From Streptococcus sobrinus DSM 20742 = ATCC 33478 (GTDB taxonomy: Bacteria > Bacillota > Bacilli > Lactobacillales > Streptococcaceae): a stretch of DNA of 45,206 nucleotides. The notes below the pieces were generated by a model. The model searched no databases, was not told the DNA's origin, and saw nothing but the letters and a program-made list of their open reading frames with translations. Below, in pieces: positions 1 through 9,415 of the stretch (positions are counted from its first letter, which is position 1; the number at the start of each line of letters is the position of its first letter). The position numbers and the translations under genes are program-made. The stretch is taken from assembly GCF_000686605.1 (NCBI RefSeq), contig NZ_JMLC01000019.1, positions 1-45,206 on the forward strand, in the 5' to 3' direction.

Positions 1-213
1 CAAATTGAGAGCATGCATTGGCAGTTGGATGTTGTCTTTCGTGAGGACGCCAACAAGACCTTGAATAAACAATTAGCTTTTAACTTGAACGTGCTGGATA
101 AGTTTTGTTTAGCTGTGCTTAAACAGTTAGATGTTGGCAAGAAAATGAGTTTGAGACGGAAAAAATTCAACTTAGGGATGAACTTTGACCAGTATTTGAA
201 GAAATTAATCTAG
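1..213 (+). pseudogene. C-terminal tail of ISAs1-family transposase (cut by window edge)
   Basis: The reading frame is open from base 1 (QIESMHWQLDVVFREDANKT...) and ends in TAG at 213. The HWQLDVVFREDA stretch and the basic end (KKMSLRRKKFNLGMNFDQYL) match the conserved C-terminus of the ISAs1-type DDE transposases common in streptococci. Only about 70 residues are visible, so I cannot tell whether the element is intact outside the window. The Met at base 13 is internal and not a start. A strong hairpin follows at 289-313. Confidence 0.75.
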
Positions 214-288
214 TCAAAAAAGTGATCGTCTATGGTAAAACAGAGAAGAAACATTCATGCGTTTGTCGTGCTTAATAGATGACCATAA

Positions 289-313
289 GAGGTGGGCTTG
301 ACCACCTCTTTTT
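289..313 (+). terminator. Rho-independent terminator after the transposase tail
   Basis: An 8-bp stem AGAGGTGG/CCACCTCT with a short loop is followed by a run of seven T. It lies about 75 bp after the transposase stop and before the AraC promoter. Confidence 0.8.
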
Positions 314-426
314 TTCTGTTTAACAGGATTTGGAAATCGACCAATTTAGGAACCATGGCCCAGAGATCTCTCGATTTTATTGGGCTTGCTCAAGGTTTAT
401 AGAGCTATGTGGCTTTCATTTCCTGG

Positions 427-457
427 TTGACATTTCACAAAATGCTTATGATATAAT
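427..457 (+). promoter_or_regulatory. Promoter of the AraC-family gene
   Basis: A perfect -35 TTGACA (427-432) and a perfect -10 TATAAT (452-457) are separated by 19 bp. TG sits one base before the -10 (TGATATAAT), an extended -10. The long spacer suggests reliance on the extended -10 or on an activator. It is 33 bp upstream of the ATG at 491. Confidence 0.6.
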
Positions 458-490
458 GAGCTTACGATACTAAATAAATGAGGGTAGTTT

Positions 491-1375
491 ATGGCTAAAA
501 GTTCATCATATATTAAAGACGATCCATCCGGTTTCCCCTATGATTTTTACCAGACCCACTTAGCCTATGGACAGCCAGGAATCATGTACCACTGGCATCC
601 TGAATTGGAAGTTTCTTACATCAGCAAGGGCAAAGGGACCTATCGCATAAATTATGAAGCTTTTGACTGTCAAACAGGGGATATCATGTTGATTCAACCC
701 AATGCCATGCACTCTATTCAGGTAGCTACTGGACAAGAACTGACCACAAACACCTTTGGTATCAATCTGGACAATCTGGGGCGCTCTATTATTGACAAGT
801 ATAGTCAACGCTACCTACAACCTCTGCATAATGGTCATTTTAAATTGACGCCCCATATTCAACCTGATATGCTTGGTTACCAAGCCATTAAAACCTGTCT
901 CTTCGACATTTTTACTTTAGTTAGTGAGCAGTCACTTTATTTTGATATGCTTTTAAAATCCAAGTGCCACGAACTGCTCTACCTACTCTTTAAGTACCGC
1001 TATATCAATCGCCACTATACAGACAATACCTATCAGAACTATCAAAAACTTAGGGAACTGATTGATTATATTAATGAGCATTATGCTGAGCATTTGACCA
1101 TTTCCTTTTTAGCTGACTACTTTGGTTACAGCCGTACCCACTTCATGAGTATCTTTAAACAGCACACCGGCAGTAGCTGCCTTGAGTTCATCCTACAGTT
1201 GAGGCTCAACAAGGCCTGTGAACTGCTTGTGCAGACTAGCCTCACTATTCAGGATATTACGAGTCAAGTCGGCTTCTCCAACCAATCTAACTTTAATCGT
1301 CAGTTCAAGAAATACTATAAACTGACTCCCAGACAATATCGGCAAGAGTTTTCAGGAAAAATTTTGCGAGAATAG
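491..1375 (+). CDS. AraC-family transcriptional regulator with N-terminal cupin domain
   Basis: This 294-residue protein probably binds a small ligand and activates a nearby or distant operon. Residues about 1-120 form a cupin-like arm (MYHWHPELEVSYISKGKG, then GDIMLIQPNAMHS). Residues about 190-290 hold the two helix-turn-helix motifs of the AraC DNA-binding domain, including SFLADYFGYSRTHFMSIFKQHTG and the signature DITSQVGFSNQSNFNRQFKKYYKLTPRQYR. The length is normal for the family. The start is preceded by GAGGG at about 8 nt and by the promoter at 427-457. It stands alone with its own terminator, so no target is evident. It does not resemble MsmR as I remember it, so I do not link it to the msm genes. 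No inducer can be deduced. Confidence 0.88.
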   Translation: MAKSSSYIKDDPSGFPYDFYQTHLAYGQPGIMYHWHPELEVSYISKGKGTYRINYEAFDCQTGDIMLIQPNAMHSIQVATGQELTTNTFGINLDNLGRSIIDKYSQRYLQPLHNGHFKLTPHIQPDMLGYQAIKTCLFDIFTLVSEQSLYFDMLLKSKCHELLYLLFKYRYINRHYTDNTYQNYQKLRELIDYINEHYAEHLTISFLADYFGYSRTHFMSIFKQHTGSSCLEFILQLRLNKACELLVQTSLTIQDITSQVGFSNQSNFNRQFKKYYKLTPRQYRQEFSGKILRE

Positions 1376-1421
1376 TGTTCCACTCCAAAACAAGATTACT
1401 CTATTCTGGGAAAACACAAAA

Positions 1422-1461
1422 AGGCTCTATATATCCTAAAAGGGATAATGAGCCTTTTCTT
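1422..1461 (+). terminator. Terminator downstream of the AraC gene
   Basis: AAAAGGCTC pairs with GAGCCTTTT, with an inner TATCC/GGATA pairing, followed by TTCTTAT. It lies 45 bp after the stop codon at 1375. Confidence 0.7.
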
Positions 1462-2222
1462 ATCAATACTATTTGAAAATCAAAATCAGATAATTTGTGC
1501 TTACTAGTTTGCTTGACATTTTTAGAGGAATAGCGAACGAAGTGAGCTTGAAATGATATCTTCGCCCTAGTGATATGATTCACAACACCTGCGGGGTTGC
1601 GAATTACGGGAAATTGAGACCTTTAATAGAAGCTCATCATCAGCAAGGGAGTAAAGACATCAGCTGCTAAAGCAGCAAATGCCGCAGTAGTTGATTGCAG
1701 TCTTGGCACCACTTCGAGGTGCAGAAAGGACAGCTAGTCACCCTTGCTGGGGTAGTAAAATAGTCCGGTGGACTATTTTAGCCCGACACCTTGAAATTGG
1801 AAGTGAGGGACCACGAAGGTCTTGGAAGGTTTTGATGACTGTCAAAGCCCTTTCTATCTGACTCCCTAACGCCAATCGCTATGACGATTGACTAGCTCCC
1901 TCACTAACTCAGTTAGGCCAGTAAAATTGACTGTCCTAACTTCGTGTCACCATAAAACGCCTTTGGATTTAATAACCCCTTCCTCAAACGGTTTGTTCTT
2001 GCGTCCACACTAGTTAGAAGTGGCTGTTTTTTGCCTGAGCCTAGAAATGAAAAAGCGAAGGCTATCGAATTTTGAATTTGGTTAAGTATAAAAAGCTGTT
2101 ATGGCATTACCACTGTCATCAAAGTCAGAGTAGTACTCAAAAATTATAAACCTTTCCTTTTATGCATGACAATGCAGCTCCTTCAGCCTTACCATGATAG
2201 ATTGGAGGCATAATGCTTTTTC
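1462..2222. other. Hairpin-rich intergenic region without convincing ORF
   Basis: About 760 bp contain no credible gene; the 60- and 65-codon frames here lack a ribosome site or family resemblance. The stretch begins with a copy of a small dispersed repeat (1467-1489). It then holds two successive long-range inverted repeats: CAGCAAGGG (1641-1649) with CCCTTGCTG (1741-1749), and GTGAGGGA (1803-1810) with TCCCTCAC (1897-1904). Between them is a perfect 11-bp hairpin (1756-1780). Smaller inner stems include GCACC/GGTGC and CAATCG/CGATTG. It may be a structured RNA or the debris of small repeats. I see no known riboswitch class. Confidence 0.5.
1756..1780. repeat. Perfect 11-bp inverted repeat
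   Basis: TAAAATAGTCC, loop GGT, GGACTATTTTA. It sits between two longer imperfect inverted repeats in the non-coding region. The flanks are A/T-rich on both sides but lack a real T tract, so a simple terminator is not the obvious explanation. Confidence 0.6.
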
Positions 2223-2987
2223 TTAAGGAATACGATCAGCAGTATAGCTATCATCCGATAAAATACGGGACAGAAAACGACGTGTCCGCTCTTCTTTAGG
2301 CGCTGTGAAGAACTCCTGAGGAGGAGCTGATTCAATGATATGACCACCATCCATAAAAACGATATGACTGGCAACATCTCTTGCAAAACTCATTTCATGT
2401 GTCACTACAATCATGGTCACACCCTCCTCAGCCAGTTGCTTCATAACCCCTAAAACATCTCCAATCAATTCTGGATCCAATGCAGATGTTGGTTCATCAA
2501 AAAAGATAACATCAGGCTTCACTGCAATCGCACGCGCAATGCCGATACGCTGCTGCTGACCACCAGACAGCTGATTAGGATGATAATCCTTATAACTTAG
2601 CAGTCCTACCTTCTCTAAAGCTTTTAAAGCTACTGTTTCTGCTTGTTCCCTTGGAATTTTTCTAGCAATAACAAGACCTTCCAAAATATTTTCCAGGGCT
2701 GTTTTGTTAGCAAAGAGATTATAATGTTGAAAGACAAAAGCTGTCTTCTTCCGAATAGTCAATATCTCTTTACGATTCAGGTCAGCTAGGTCATAAGACT
2801 GATTATCCAAAGTTAGCCGACCTTGATCGGCCTTTTCGAGATGATTGAGACAGCGCAATAAGGTTGTCTTCCCTGAACCACTAGGTCCCAGTATAACAAT
2901 AACATCTCCTTTATTAACCTTTAAATCAACCTTATCAAGGACAGTCTTATCTCCAAATTGCTTTGATAATTTTTTAACATCTAACAT
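2223..2987 (-). CDS. Amino-acid ABC transporter, ATP-binding subunit (TcyH-like)
   Basis: This 254-residue ATPase energises uptake by the two permeases encoded just upstream. Walker A is GPSGSGKTT (about residue 35), the ABC signature is LSGGQQQR, Walker B with the catalytic Glu is VIFFDEPTSALD, and the H-loop is VVTHEM. The polar-amino-acid (GlnQ/TcyC) type is clear. It is the last gene of a five-gene minus-strand operon and lies 9 bp after the permease gene. Gene order (UroD-like, binding protein, two permeases, ATPase) agrees with the tcyDEFGH operon that I recall from S. mutans, assigned there to sulfur amino-acid uptake. The exact substrate cannot be read from sequence. Confidence 0.9.
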   Translation of the reverse strand: MLDVKKLSKQFGDKTVLDKVDLKVNKGDVIVILGPSGSGKTTLLRCLNHLEKADQGRLTLDNQSYDLADLNRKEILTIRKKTAFVFQHYNLFANKTALENILEGLVIARKIPREQAETVALKALEKVGLLSYKDYHPNQLSGGQQQRIGIARAIAVKPDVIFFDEPTSALDPELIGDVLGVMKQLAEEGVTMIVVTHEMSFARDVASHIVFMDGGHIIESAPPQEFFTAPKEERTRRFLSRILSDDSYTADRIP

Positions 2988-2996
2988 AGATCCTCC

Positions 2997-3671
2997 TTAA
3001 GAAAAGTGCTTCTCTAAGGCTGAGAAGCCCCATTGGATGAAACCGCAGATAATAATATAAATAATGAAAATTACCAGATAAGATTCAAAATATTGGTAAC
3101 CGTGAGCTGCTTCTACCTTGGCAATCGCCGTTATATCCTTAACCGTCATCACAAACACCAATGATGTCCCCTTAACGATATTAATGACTAGATTACAGAG
3201 ATTGGGCAGAGCGTTTCGTAAAGCCTGAGGAAAGACAATCCTAAAATAGCTCTGAGTAGTGGTTAAACCAATAGACTGAGCCGCCTCTAGCTGTCCTTTA
3301 TCAACAGTTAAAATAGCCGCACGTAAAATTTCTGATAAAGTTCCCGTTGTCATTAAGCTAAAGATAATAAAAGCATAATAAATAGGATTGAGTTTAAAAA
3401 TATCAAGGCCGCTTGATTTTAAAAACGCATTTAAAATACTGGGTAAAAGACTGTAGAAAAATAAGATTAGGAGTATCGGCGGGGTTGCACGGATAAAGGC
3501 CAAATAGACTACCGAAAAAGCCGTCACACCTTTGATTTTATAAATTCTTCCTAATGCCAAAAAAAGGGCCGGTAAAAAACTTAATAGAAGCGAGACGACC
3601 ATGATAGCTAAAGTAACAGGAACGCCTTTTAAGGAGAGTAAAAAAGTATGAATAATATAGTTAAAATCCAT
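2997..3671 (-). CDS. Amino-acid ABC transporter permease (second of pair)
   Basis: A 224-residue membrane protein of the HisM/GlnP type, with about five hydrophobic segments starting at residue 15. The cytoplasmic EAA loop that docks the ATPase is visible as GQLEAAQSIGLTTTQSYFRIVFPQALRNALPNL. The length is typical. It pairs with the homologous 230-residue permease 8 bp upstream, giving the usual heterodimeric channel. It is co-transcribed with the binding protein and ATPase. Confidence 0.88.
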   Translation of the reverse strand: MDFNYIIHTFLLSLKGVPVTLAIMVVSLLLSFLPALFLALGRIYKIKGVTAFSVVYLAFIRATPPILLILFFYSLLPSILNAFLKSSGLDIFKLNPIYYAFIIFSLMTTGTLSEILRAAILTVDKGQLEAAQSIGLTTTQSYFRIVFPQALRNALPNLCNLVINIVKGTSLVFVMTVKDITAIAKVEAAHGYQYFESYLVIFIIYIIICGFIQWGFSALEKHFS

Positions 3672-3679
3672 AAGCCCTC

Positions 3680-4372
3680 CTAACTATTTTCTAGATCTAG
3701 ATGATGCTCCAGCAGATGAGAAGCCACTGATAAAATCAAGGCGAGTCCCCAATAAATAAAGGCAACAGCTGTATAAGTTTCCAAGGAATAATTGCCCAGA
3801 TTACGGCTAATTAGTAAATTACCTGCTCCCATGACATCTACCAAACCAATCGTATAAGCTAAGGCAGCATCCTTCATCAAATTTAAAATAGCTGTTGTAA
3901 TATTGGGCAGGGCAATTTTAAAAATCTGCGGTAACAAAATTCGTCTAAAGGTCTGATAGCCTGTCAAACCAATACTGAGGCCAGCTTCCATTTGTCCCTT
4001 AGGTACCGCTAAATAAGCAGCTTTAAAAACTTCTGACACAGATGCAGCAAAGAGTAACACCATGGTTACAACAACAAAAATCGTTCGTGACCAACCATCA
4101 ACATCCAAATGGAGCCACCATGTCAAAAATTGAGGCAATCCATAAAAAACCAGAAAAAGCAAGACAATCGGCGGAGTACACCTTAGTGTAAATACATAAG
4201 CCCTAGCAAAACCAGCTAAACCAGTATCAGAACCTACCTGTGCCCAAGTCAGACTAGCTCCCAAAAGTGTTCCTAAGAACACCGTTAAAGCAATAACCCA
4301 CAAGGTCACAGGGAGGGCAGACAAAATAATTGGAAGAACCTTAAAAATATAAGACGGTGTATAAGAAACCAT
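3680..4372 (-). CDS. Amino-acid ABC transporter permease (first of pair)
   Basis: A 230-residue inner-membrane permease of the polar-amino-acid family. The EAA loop reads GQMEAGLSIGLTGYQTFRRILLPQIFKIALPNI, about 90 residues from the C-terminus. Hydrophobic helices begin at residue 10 (KVLPIILSALPVTLWVIAL). It is separated from the binding-protein gene by 12 bp containing a good GGGG-type ribosome site. It is diverged from its partner permease, so the pair likely forms a heterodimer. Confidence 0.88.
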   Translation of the reverse strand: MVSYTPSYIFKVLPIILSALPVTLWVIALTVFLGTLLGASLTWAQVGSDTGLAGFARAYVFTLRCTPPIVLLFLVFYGLPQFLTWWLHLDVDGWSRTIFVVVTMVLLFAASVSEVFKAAYLAVPKGQMEAGLSIGLTGYQTFRRILLPQIFKIALPNITTAILNLMKDAALAYTIGLVDVMGAGNLLISRNLGNYSLETYTAVAFIYWGLALILSVASHLLEHHLDLENS

Positions 4373-4384
4373 GGCTTCCCCCCT

Positions 4385-5254
4385 TTATTTTGTTACATAA
4401 TTGAAAACATCTTCTCCAAAATATTTCTTTGATAGCTTAGCTAGAGTTCCATCATTTTTCACTTCTTTAATAGCTTTGGTATAGTCCTTAACAAATTTTT
4501 TGTTGGATGTATTGCGATGAATCAAAGGGTAAGTCTCAATTCCTTTATAGGGAACCCACGTCAGCTGATCAGCGTATTTATGGTAAGCACCGTCCTTATC
4601 CTTAACAGCTTGTTCAAACGACAGCTTTATATCAAAATAAGCATCATAGCGTCCCTCAAGTACCCAAGCATAGGCATCCGCCATGGTAAAGCTTTCAGCA
4701 GCTTTAAGGTCTATGGTATGTTCCTTGTGTTTCTTATTATAATCTTCAATTACATTCCATTGGGCATTTTGAGGAGAAATAGGAACTAATTTGCCGCTTG
4801 ATTGGGCAAAGGAATCAATATCTTTAAATTTTTCTTTATCGTCCTTGCGAATAGTAAAGCCAATAACACTGGCACCAATCGGATCATCAGGAATAATAAA
4901 TTTTTGCGCCCGCTCCTTTGTATACCAAGCACCCTTAATCCCGATATCATATTTTCCGGATTCCAAACCAATTAGCAAATCTTCATCACTTGTACCGGTA
5001 TAATCGAACTTATATTGAGGTAACTTCTTATCAATCGCTTTTAGAACCTCAACTTCATACCCTGTATGTTTTCCTTTATCATCAACATAATCATAAGGAG
5101 CATAATTCTGCGTATGGGCAATTTTTAAGGTTGTTACCTTATCACTATTAACTCCTTGTCCTGCAAAATGACGGCCGATAAAGGTACCGCCAATAAGTAA
5201 AACAAGAATTCCGCCTGCTATGAACCATTTTTTTGTGTTATTTTTTTGTGCCAT
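4385..5254 (-). CDS. Amino-acid ABC transporter substrate-binding protein
   Basis: This 289-residue family 3 periplasmic-type binding protein captures the imported amino acid outside the membrane. The N-terminus is basic, then one hydrophobic helix (WFIAGGILVLLIGGTFIG), with no lipobox cysteine. It is therefore probably membrane-anchored by an uncleaved segment rather than lipidated, which is unusual for Gram-positive binding proteins. The mature part has the family features (LKIAHTQNYAPYDYVDDKGKHTGYEVEVLKAI, LIGLESGKYDIGIKGAWYTKERAQKF). It lies 15 bp downstream of the UroD-like gene. Similarity is to the cystine/sulfur-compound branch, by memory only. Confidence 0.88.
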   Translation of the reverse strand: MAQKNNTKKWFIAGGILVLLIGGTFIGRHFAGQGVNSDKVTTLKIAHTQNYAPYDYVDDKGKHTGYEVEVLKAIDKKLPQYKFDYTGTSDEDLLIGLESGKYDIGIKGAWYTKERAQKFIIPDDPIGASVIGFTIRKDDKEKFKDIDSFAQSSGKLVPISPQNAQWNVIEDYNKKHKEHTIDLKAAESFTMADAYAWVLEGRYDAYFDIKLSFEQAVKDKDGAYHKYADQLTWVPYKGIETYPLIHRNTSNKKFVKDYTKAIKEVKNDGTLAKLSKKYFGEDVFNYVTK

Positions 5255-5269
5255 CCATTGACCTCCATT

Positions 5270-6277
5270 CTACCAAGCAGCTGCTTCTTTTACCCAAGCT
5301 ATGCGCTCAGCGCCGATATCACTTGGAATCGTGCAGTCAGCACCAATAATAGTGGCTCTCGTACCTGCTTCTTGTAAAAGTTCTTTCACACGCGCTTGAA
5401 CTTCCTCTTTACTGCCACTGTACAACACTCCCTCTTGAGTATTGACAAAACCACCTAAAACAGGTTTTCCGCCAAAGAGCTCTCGTCCCTTGGACAGACT
5501 AACTCCTTCAGGCTTTACTGCCCAGTTATATACCTGCGCTGGATAGTCTTTAAAGAAACCGATATTGTTAGTAGCACCCTCATAGCCACAAATGTGAAGC
5601 ACACTCACCCCGTCTATCTGATGAGCTGCTTCAAGAATTTTTAAATCACTCGGAGCTATGTAATGGCGGTAATCTTCGTCAGAAACTCTATCATCTTGAA
5701 TAGACTGCACACTGAGATAAATACCATCAATTTTAGCTTCAGTAATTATCTTTCTGACTAAAATGGCAATATCACCAGCAATCGTATTTAGCACCCTTTT
5801 CAAGATTTGTGCATTTTCATGCAGAAAATCAGCAATAAAAGTATCTCCACTTGCTATCTGACCAGCTAACTGCCATTTGAAATAAGTTACAGGAGCGAAA
5901 ATATTATAAATCGCAACGATGTCCTCCGTAAAACTATTTTTAATAGCCTTAACCAGCTCTACCTGTTGCTCAAACCAAGGATGGTCTTCACCAATAGAAC
6001 TGATTTCAGATAAGTCTTGAATAGAGGAGACTCCTGTAGTAATTAGAGGGTTGGGATAAGTGAAAAAGCCATCGCTCATAATCTTAATAAAGTCAGGATC
6101 TACTTCCTTAATAAATTTACGATGTCCTTCAAGGTTCTTCTGAAAAATAGTGTGGTTATTAAGCCCTTGACCTAATTCATCTTCTGGCAAAAAATGGTAC
6201 CAAAAACCGACCGGCACTCTGTCCACAGATTCTCCATGAAAGGCTTTTATGACTCTCTCTTTTCTACTGATAACCAT
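5270..6277 (-). CDS. Uroporphyrinogen decarboxylase-family protein, probably a zinc-dependent methyltransferase
   Basis: A 335-residue TIM-barrel protein of the UroD superfamily. It keeps His228-x-Cys230 (VLHICGYEG) and Cys315 (GADCTIP). This is the HxC-Xn-C zinc signature of the methylcobamide:CoM-type methyltransferases (MtaA/MtbA/CmuA), not the arginine-rich N-terminal motif of true HemE. No haem genes are nearby. As first gene of an amino-acid ABC transporter operon, it may process the imported compound, for example by moving a methyl group from an imported methylated metabolite to a thiol such as homocysteine (inference). It corresponds in position to tcyD of S. mutans as I recall it. 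The start is ATG with AGGAGGAAG 5-6 nt upstream; the promoter is at 6351-6378. Confidence 0.82.
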   Translation of the reverse strand: MVISRKERVIKAFHGESVDRVPVGFWYHFLPEDELGQGLNNHTIFQKNLEGHRKFIKEVDPDFIKIMSDGFFTYPNPLITTGVSSIQDLSEISSIGEDHPWFEQQVELVKAIKNSFTEDIVAIYNIFAPVTYFKWQLAGQIASGDTFIADFLHENAQILKRVLNTIAGDIAILVRKIITEAKIDGIYLSVQSIQDDRVSDEDYRHYIAPSDLKILEAAHQIDGVSVLHICGYEGATNNIGFFKDYPAQVYNWAVKPEGVSLSKGRELFGGKPVLGGFVNTQEGVLYSGSKEEVQARVKELLQEAGTRATIIGADCTIPSDIGAERIAWVKEAAAW

Positions 6278-6350
6278 AGACTTCCTCCTATAACATCCAT
6301 TGCTTTTCTAAAAATATAAGTGTATTGAGACACCTACAAAACTTATTTTC

Positions 6351-6378
6351 ATTCTATCACCTTCTAAGAATCTGTCTA
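6351..6378 (-). promoter_or_regulatory. Promoter of the UroD-like/ABC transporter operon
   Basis: Read on the minus strand: -35 TAGACA (6373-6378), 16-bp spacer, -10 TAGAAT (6351-6356). It leaves a leader of about 70 nt before the ATG at 6277. A palindrome lies just upstream of the -35, as for an activator. Confidence 0.5.
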
Positions 6379-6397
6379 ATCTATATTTTTTATTCTC

Positions 6398-6424
6398 CGC
6401 TATAAATTTTTCTTATAGATAGCG
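6398..6424 (-). promoter_or_regulatory. Nested palindrome, candidate LysR-type activator site
   Basis: The outer arms CGCTAT/ATAGCG (6398-6403, 6419-6424) enclose the inner arms CTATAA (6400-6405) and TTATAG (6413-6418), separated by 7 bp. It is centred about 33 bp upstream of the -35 box, the usual place for a LysR-family activator. S. mutans tcyDEFGH is, from memory, under the LysR-type regulator HomR. Whether this is the HomR site is inference. Confidence 0.45.
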
Positions 6425-6599
6425 TCGTGAGGCTAAAGTATTTTCAAGCGAGAACTATTGAACCAGTCTCCAATCACAAGCATTCAAAGAAACCTGATCC
6501 CCTGTTAAATCAGACGCCAATAATTGTTACCTCACCTTGGTAAACTTGTTGTCTTCTATTTTTTTCTGCAACCTCAAACAGTGCTCCTAAACTGGCACA

Positions 6600-6862
6600 A
6601 AGCTAAGACTTTAGAGTTCCCCAATAATATTGACTTCCTTTGCTTTTATTCCTTCCTATTCCCCTGAAATGAAGCCCATTGAACAGGTTTGGGCGGAGAT
6701 TCGTAAAGACGGCTTCAAACACAAGGTCTTTAAAAACCTTAAAGAATATCATTAATCAGCTACAAGCGGCATCCAAGGACTTCATTGGCAGGATTTACAA
6801 ACGATTGTCCACCAAAAGTGGACGGCCATTCTTTTCGAAAATATGACTTTCTTAAAGAGGAA
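6600..6862 (+). pseudogene. Degenerate C-terminus of an IS630-type transposase
   Basis: One frame reads FIPSYSPEMKPIEQVWAEIR followed by KDGFKHKVFKNLKEYH and a stop. This is the last catalytic block of IS630/Tc1-type DDE transposases, with the Glu of the triad in PIEQVW. Continuity with the expected INQLQ then requires a change of frame at about 6749. No upstream transposase part is present. It is a relic with frameshift and truncation. Confidence 0.6.
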
Positions 6863-7001
6863 AAAGATTTTCAGATTGTAATCTTATACTCTTTGAAAAA
6901 CAAAATTAGCATTTGGGATATTTCTTAGGTTGTGCGGACGCAAGCAACCTCCTCCGGAGTTTCATTGCTAGTTTTTGAGCCTAGGGTCTCAAAATTTCCG
7001 T

Positions 7002-7030
7002 TATTCGTAACAGCGCAACTGTTACGAATA
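7002..7030. repeat. Perfect 12-bp inverted repeat
   Basis: TATTCGTAACAG, loop CGCAA, CTGTTACGAATA. There is no adjacent T tract or gene within 190 bp on either side. The function is unknown; it could be a remnant of a mobile-element end. Confidence 0.5.
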
Positions 7031-7215
7031 ATACCACAAGGGCGAAAGTATCCCAATTTGTCTATTCTGTTTACATTAACTGAGATTAGAACAATGGATA
7101 TTCTTTTGTAATAACTGCTATTTTTGAATTTAAATGAGTATTAACTAGAATCTTGGTTAAAATTTTTAAAAGGATGGTGGGGTTAGCTAATGACTATCTC
7201 AGTATCATGAGTACA

Positions 7216-7252
7216 CATAAAAAGCCACTAGGAAACCTAGTAGCTCTTTTTA
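7216..7252 (-). terminator. Terminator of enolase gene
   Basis: On the minus strand AGCTACTAGG, loop TTT, CCTAGTGGCT and then TTTTTATG. This 10-bp stem begins about 25 bp after the eno stop. A T run on the other side makes it potentially bidirectional. Confidence 0.8.
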
Positions 7253-7271
7253 TCCAAACTCAGCTACAAGC

Positions 7272-8890
<1,619 letters not shown>

Positions 8891-9337
8891 ATGGACAATA
8901 TAGAAAAGAAATTAATGGCTGCTGCTTCTGGGGAAACCAGACTCAAGCCTGATGAACAACGCCAGTACATTGGTACTTTTAGAGAGCGTGTCCTCTTAAC
9001 TATTGATAAAAATATGGGCAACCGTGACGATGTCAAAGCGGTTTTTCCAAAAATCTTAGAGGATTTAAAGAGCAAGTACCCCGTCATCAAGATTAAATCC
9101 TGTGCCAATCTGACCCAGACCAATCAGGTCATCTACATGAAGATAGCTCAGGAAGCGGGTATCAGTTTCACCAATGTCAATGAAAAGGGCCAACACCTTT
9201 TTGACCTAATTATCCATACAGACAAGGCTGTTAATCTAGAGGAGACGGATATTTTCAAGGTCTATCCTCAGTACTTCCAAAAACCATCTGAGTCTGTCCC
9301 TGTAAAAAAGAGTTTCTGGAAAAAACTATTTAAGTAG
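8891..9337 (+). CDS. YueI-family (DUF1694) protein of unknown function
   Basis: This 148-residue soluble protein resembles B. subtilis YueI and its streptococcal relatives. Landmarks are RQYIGTFRERVLLTI near residue 25 and the C-terminal basic patch KKSFWKKLFK. The family fold is related to ribosomal protein L7Ae-like proteins, but no activity is established to my knowledge. The start is ATG with GAGG 8 nt upstream. It is monocistronic: an extended -10 precedes it and a terminator follows at 9362-9406. Confidence 0.75.
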   Translation: MDNIEKKLMAAASGETRLKPDEQRQYIGTFRERVLLTIDKNMGNRDDVKAVFPKILEDLKSKYPVIKIKSCANLTQTNQVIYMKIAQEAGISFTNVNEKGQHLFDLIIHTDKAVNLEETDIFKVYPQYFQKPSESVPVKKSFWKKLFK

Positions 9338-9361
9338 GCTAATTGGCCGATGTCATTAAGT

Positions 9362-9406
9362 TAAGCCGCTTCATTCATTTTTTAGAATGGAGGGGCTTTT
9401 TTATTT
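9362..9406 (+). terminator. Terminator after the YueI-type gene
   Basis: An imperfect stem AAGCCGCTTCATTC/GAATGGAGGGGCTT is followed by TTTTTATTTT. It lies 25 bp after the stop at 9337. Confidence 0.7.
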
Positions 9407-9415
9407 TAGCTGACC

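Larger units (their letters stand above)
6425..7215. other. Non-coding stretch with IS debris, hairpin and dispersed repeat
   Basis: No intact gene. It contains the IS630-type remnant (about 6600-6860), one copy of the dispersed repeat (6887-6910), and a 12-bp perfect hairpin TATTCGTAACAG/CTGTTACGAATA (7002-7030). The remaining bases are A/T-rich without recognisable content. Confidence 0.5.

Noticed and set aside
1401..1583. 60-codon minus-strand frame after the AraC gene
   Set aside because: Spans a terminator and repeat, has no ribosome site, and no similarity.
1462..2222. Riboswitch or T-box in the hairpin-rich region
   Set aside because: No T-box consensus, no S-box or other class signature, and it lies downstream of the ABC operon rather than upstream of a gene.
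5270..6277. Annotation of the UroD-family gene as haem biosynthesis hemE
   Set aside because: No haem genes nearby, N-terminal HemE arginine motif absent, and HxC...C zinc residues present; transporter context fits a methyltransferase better.
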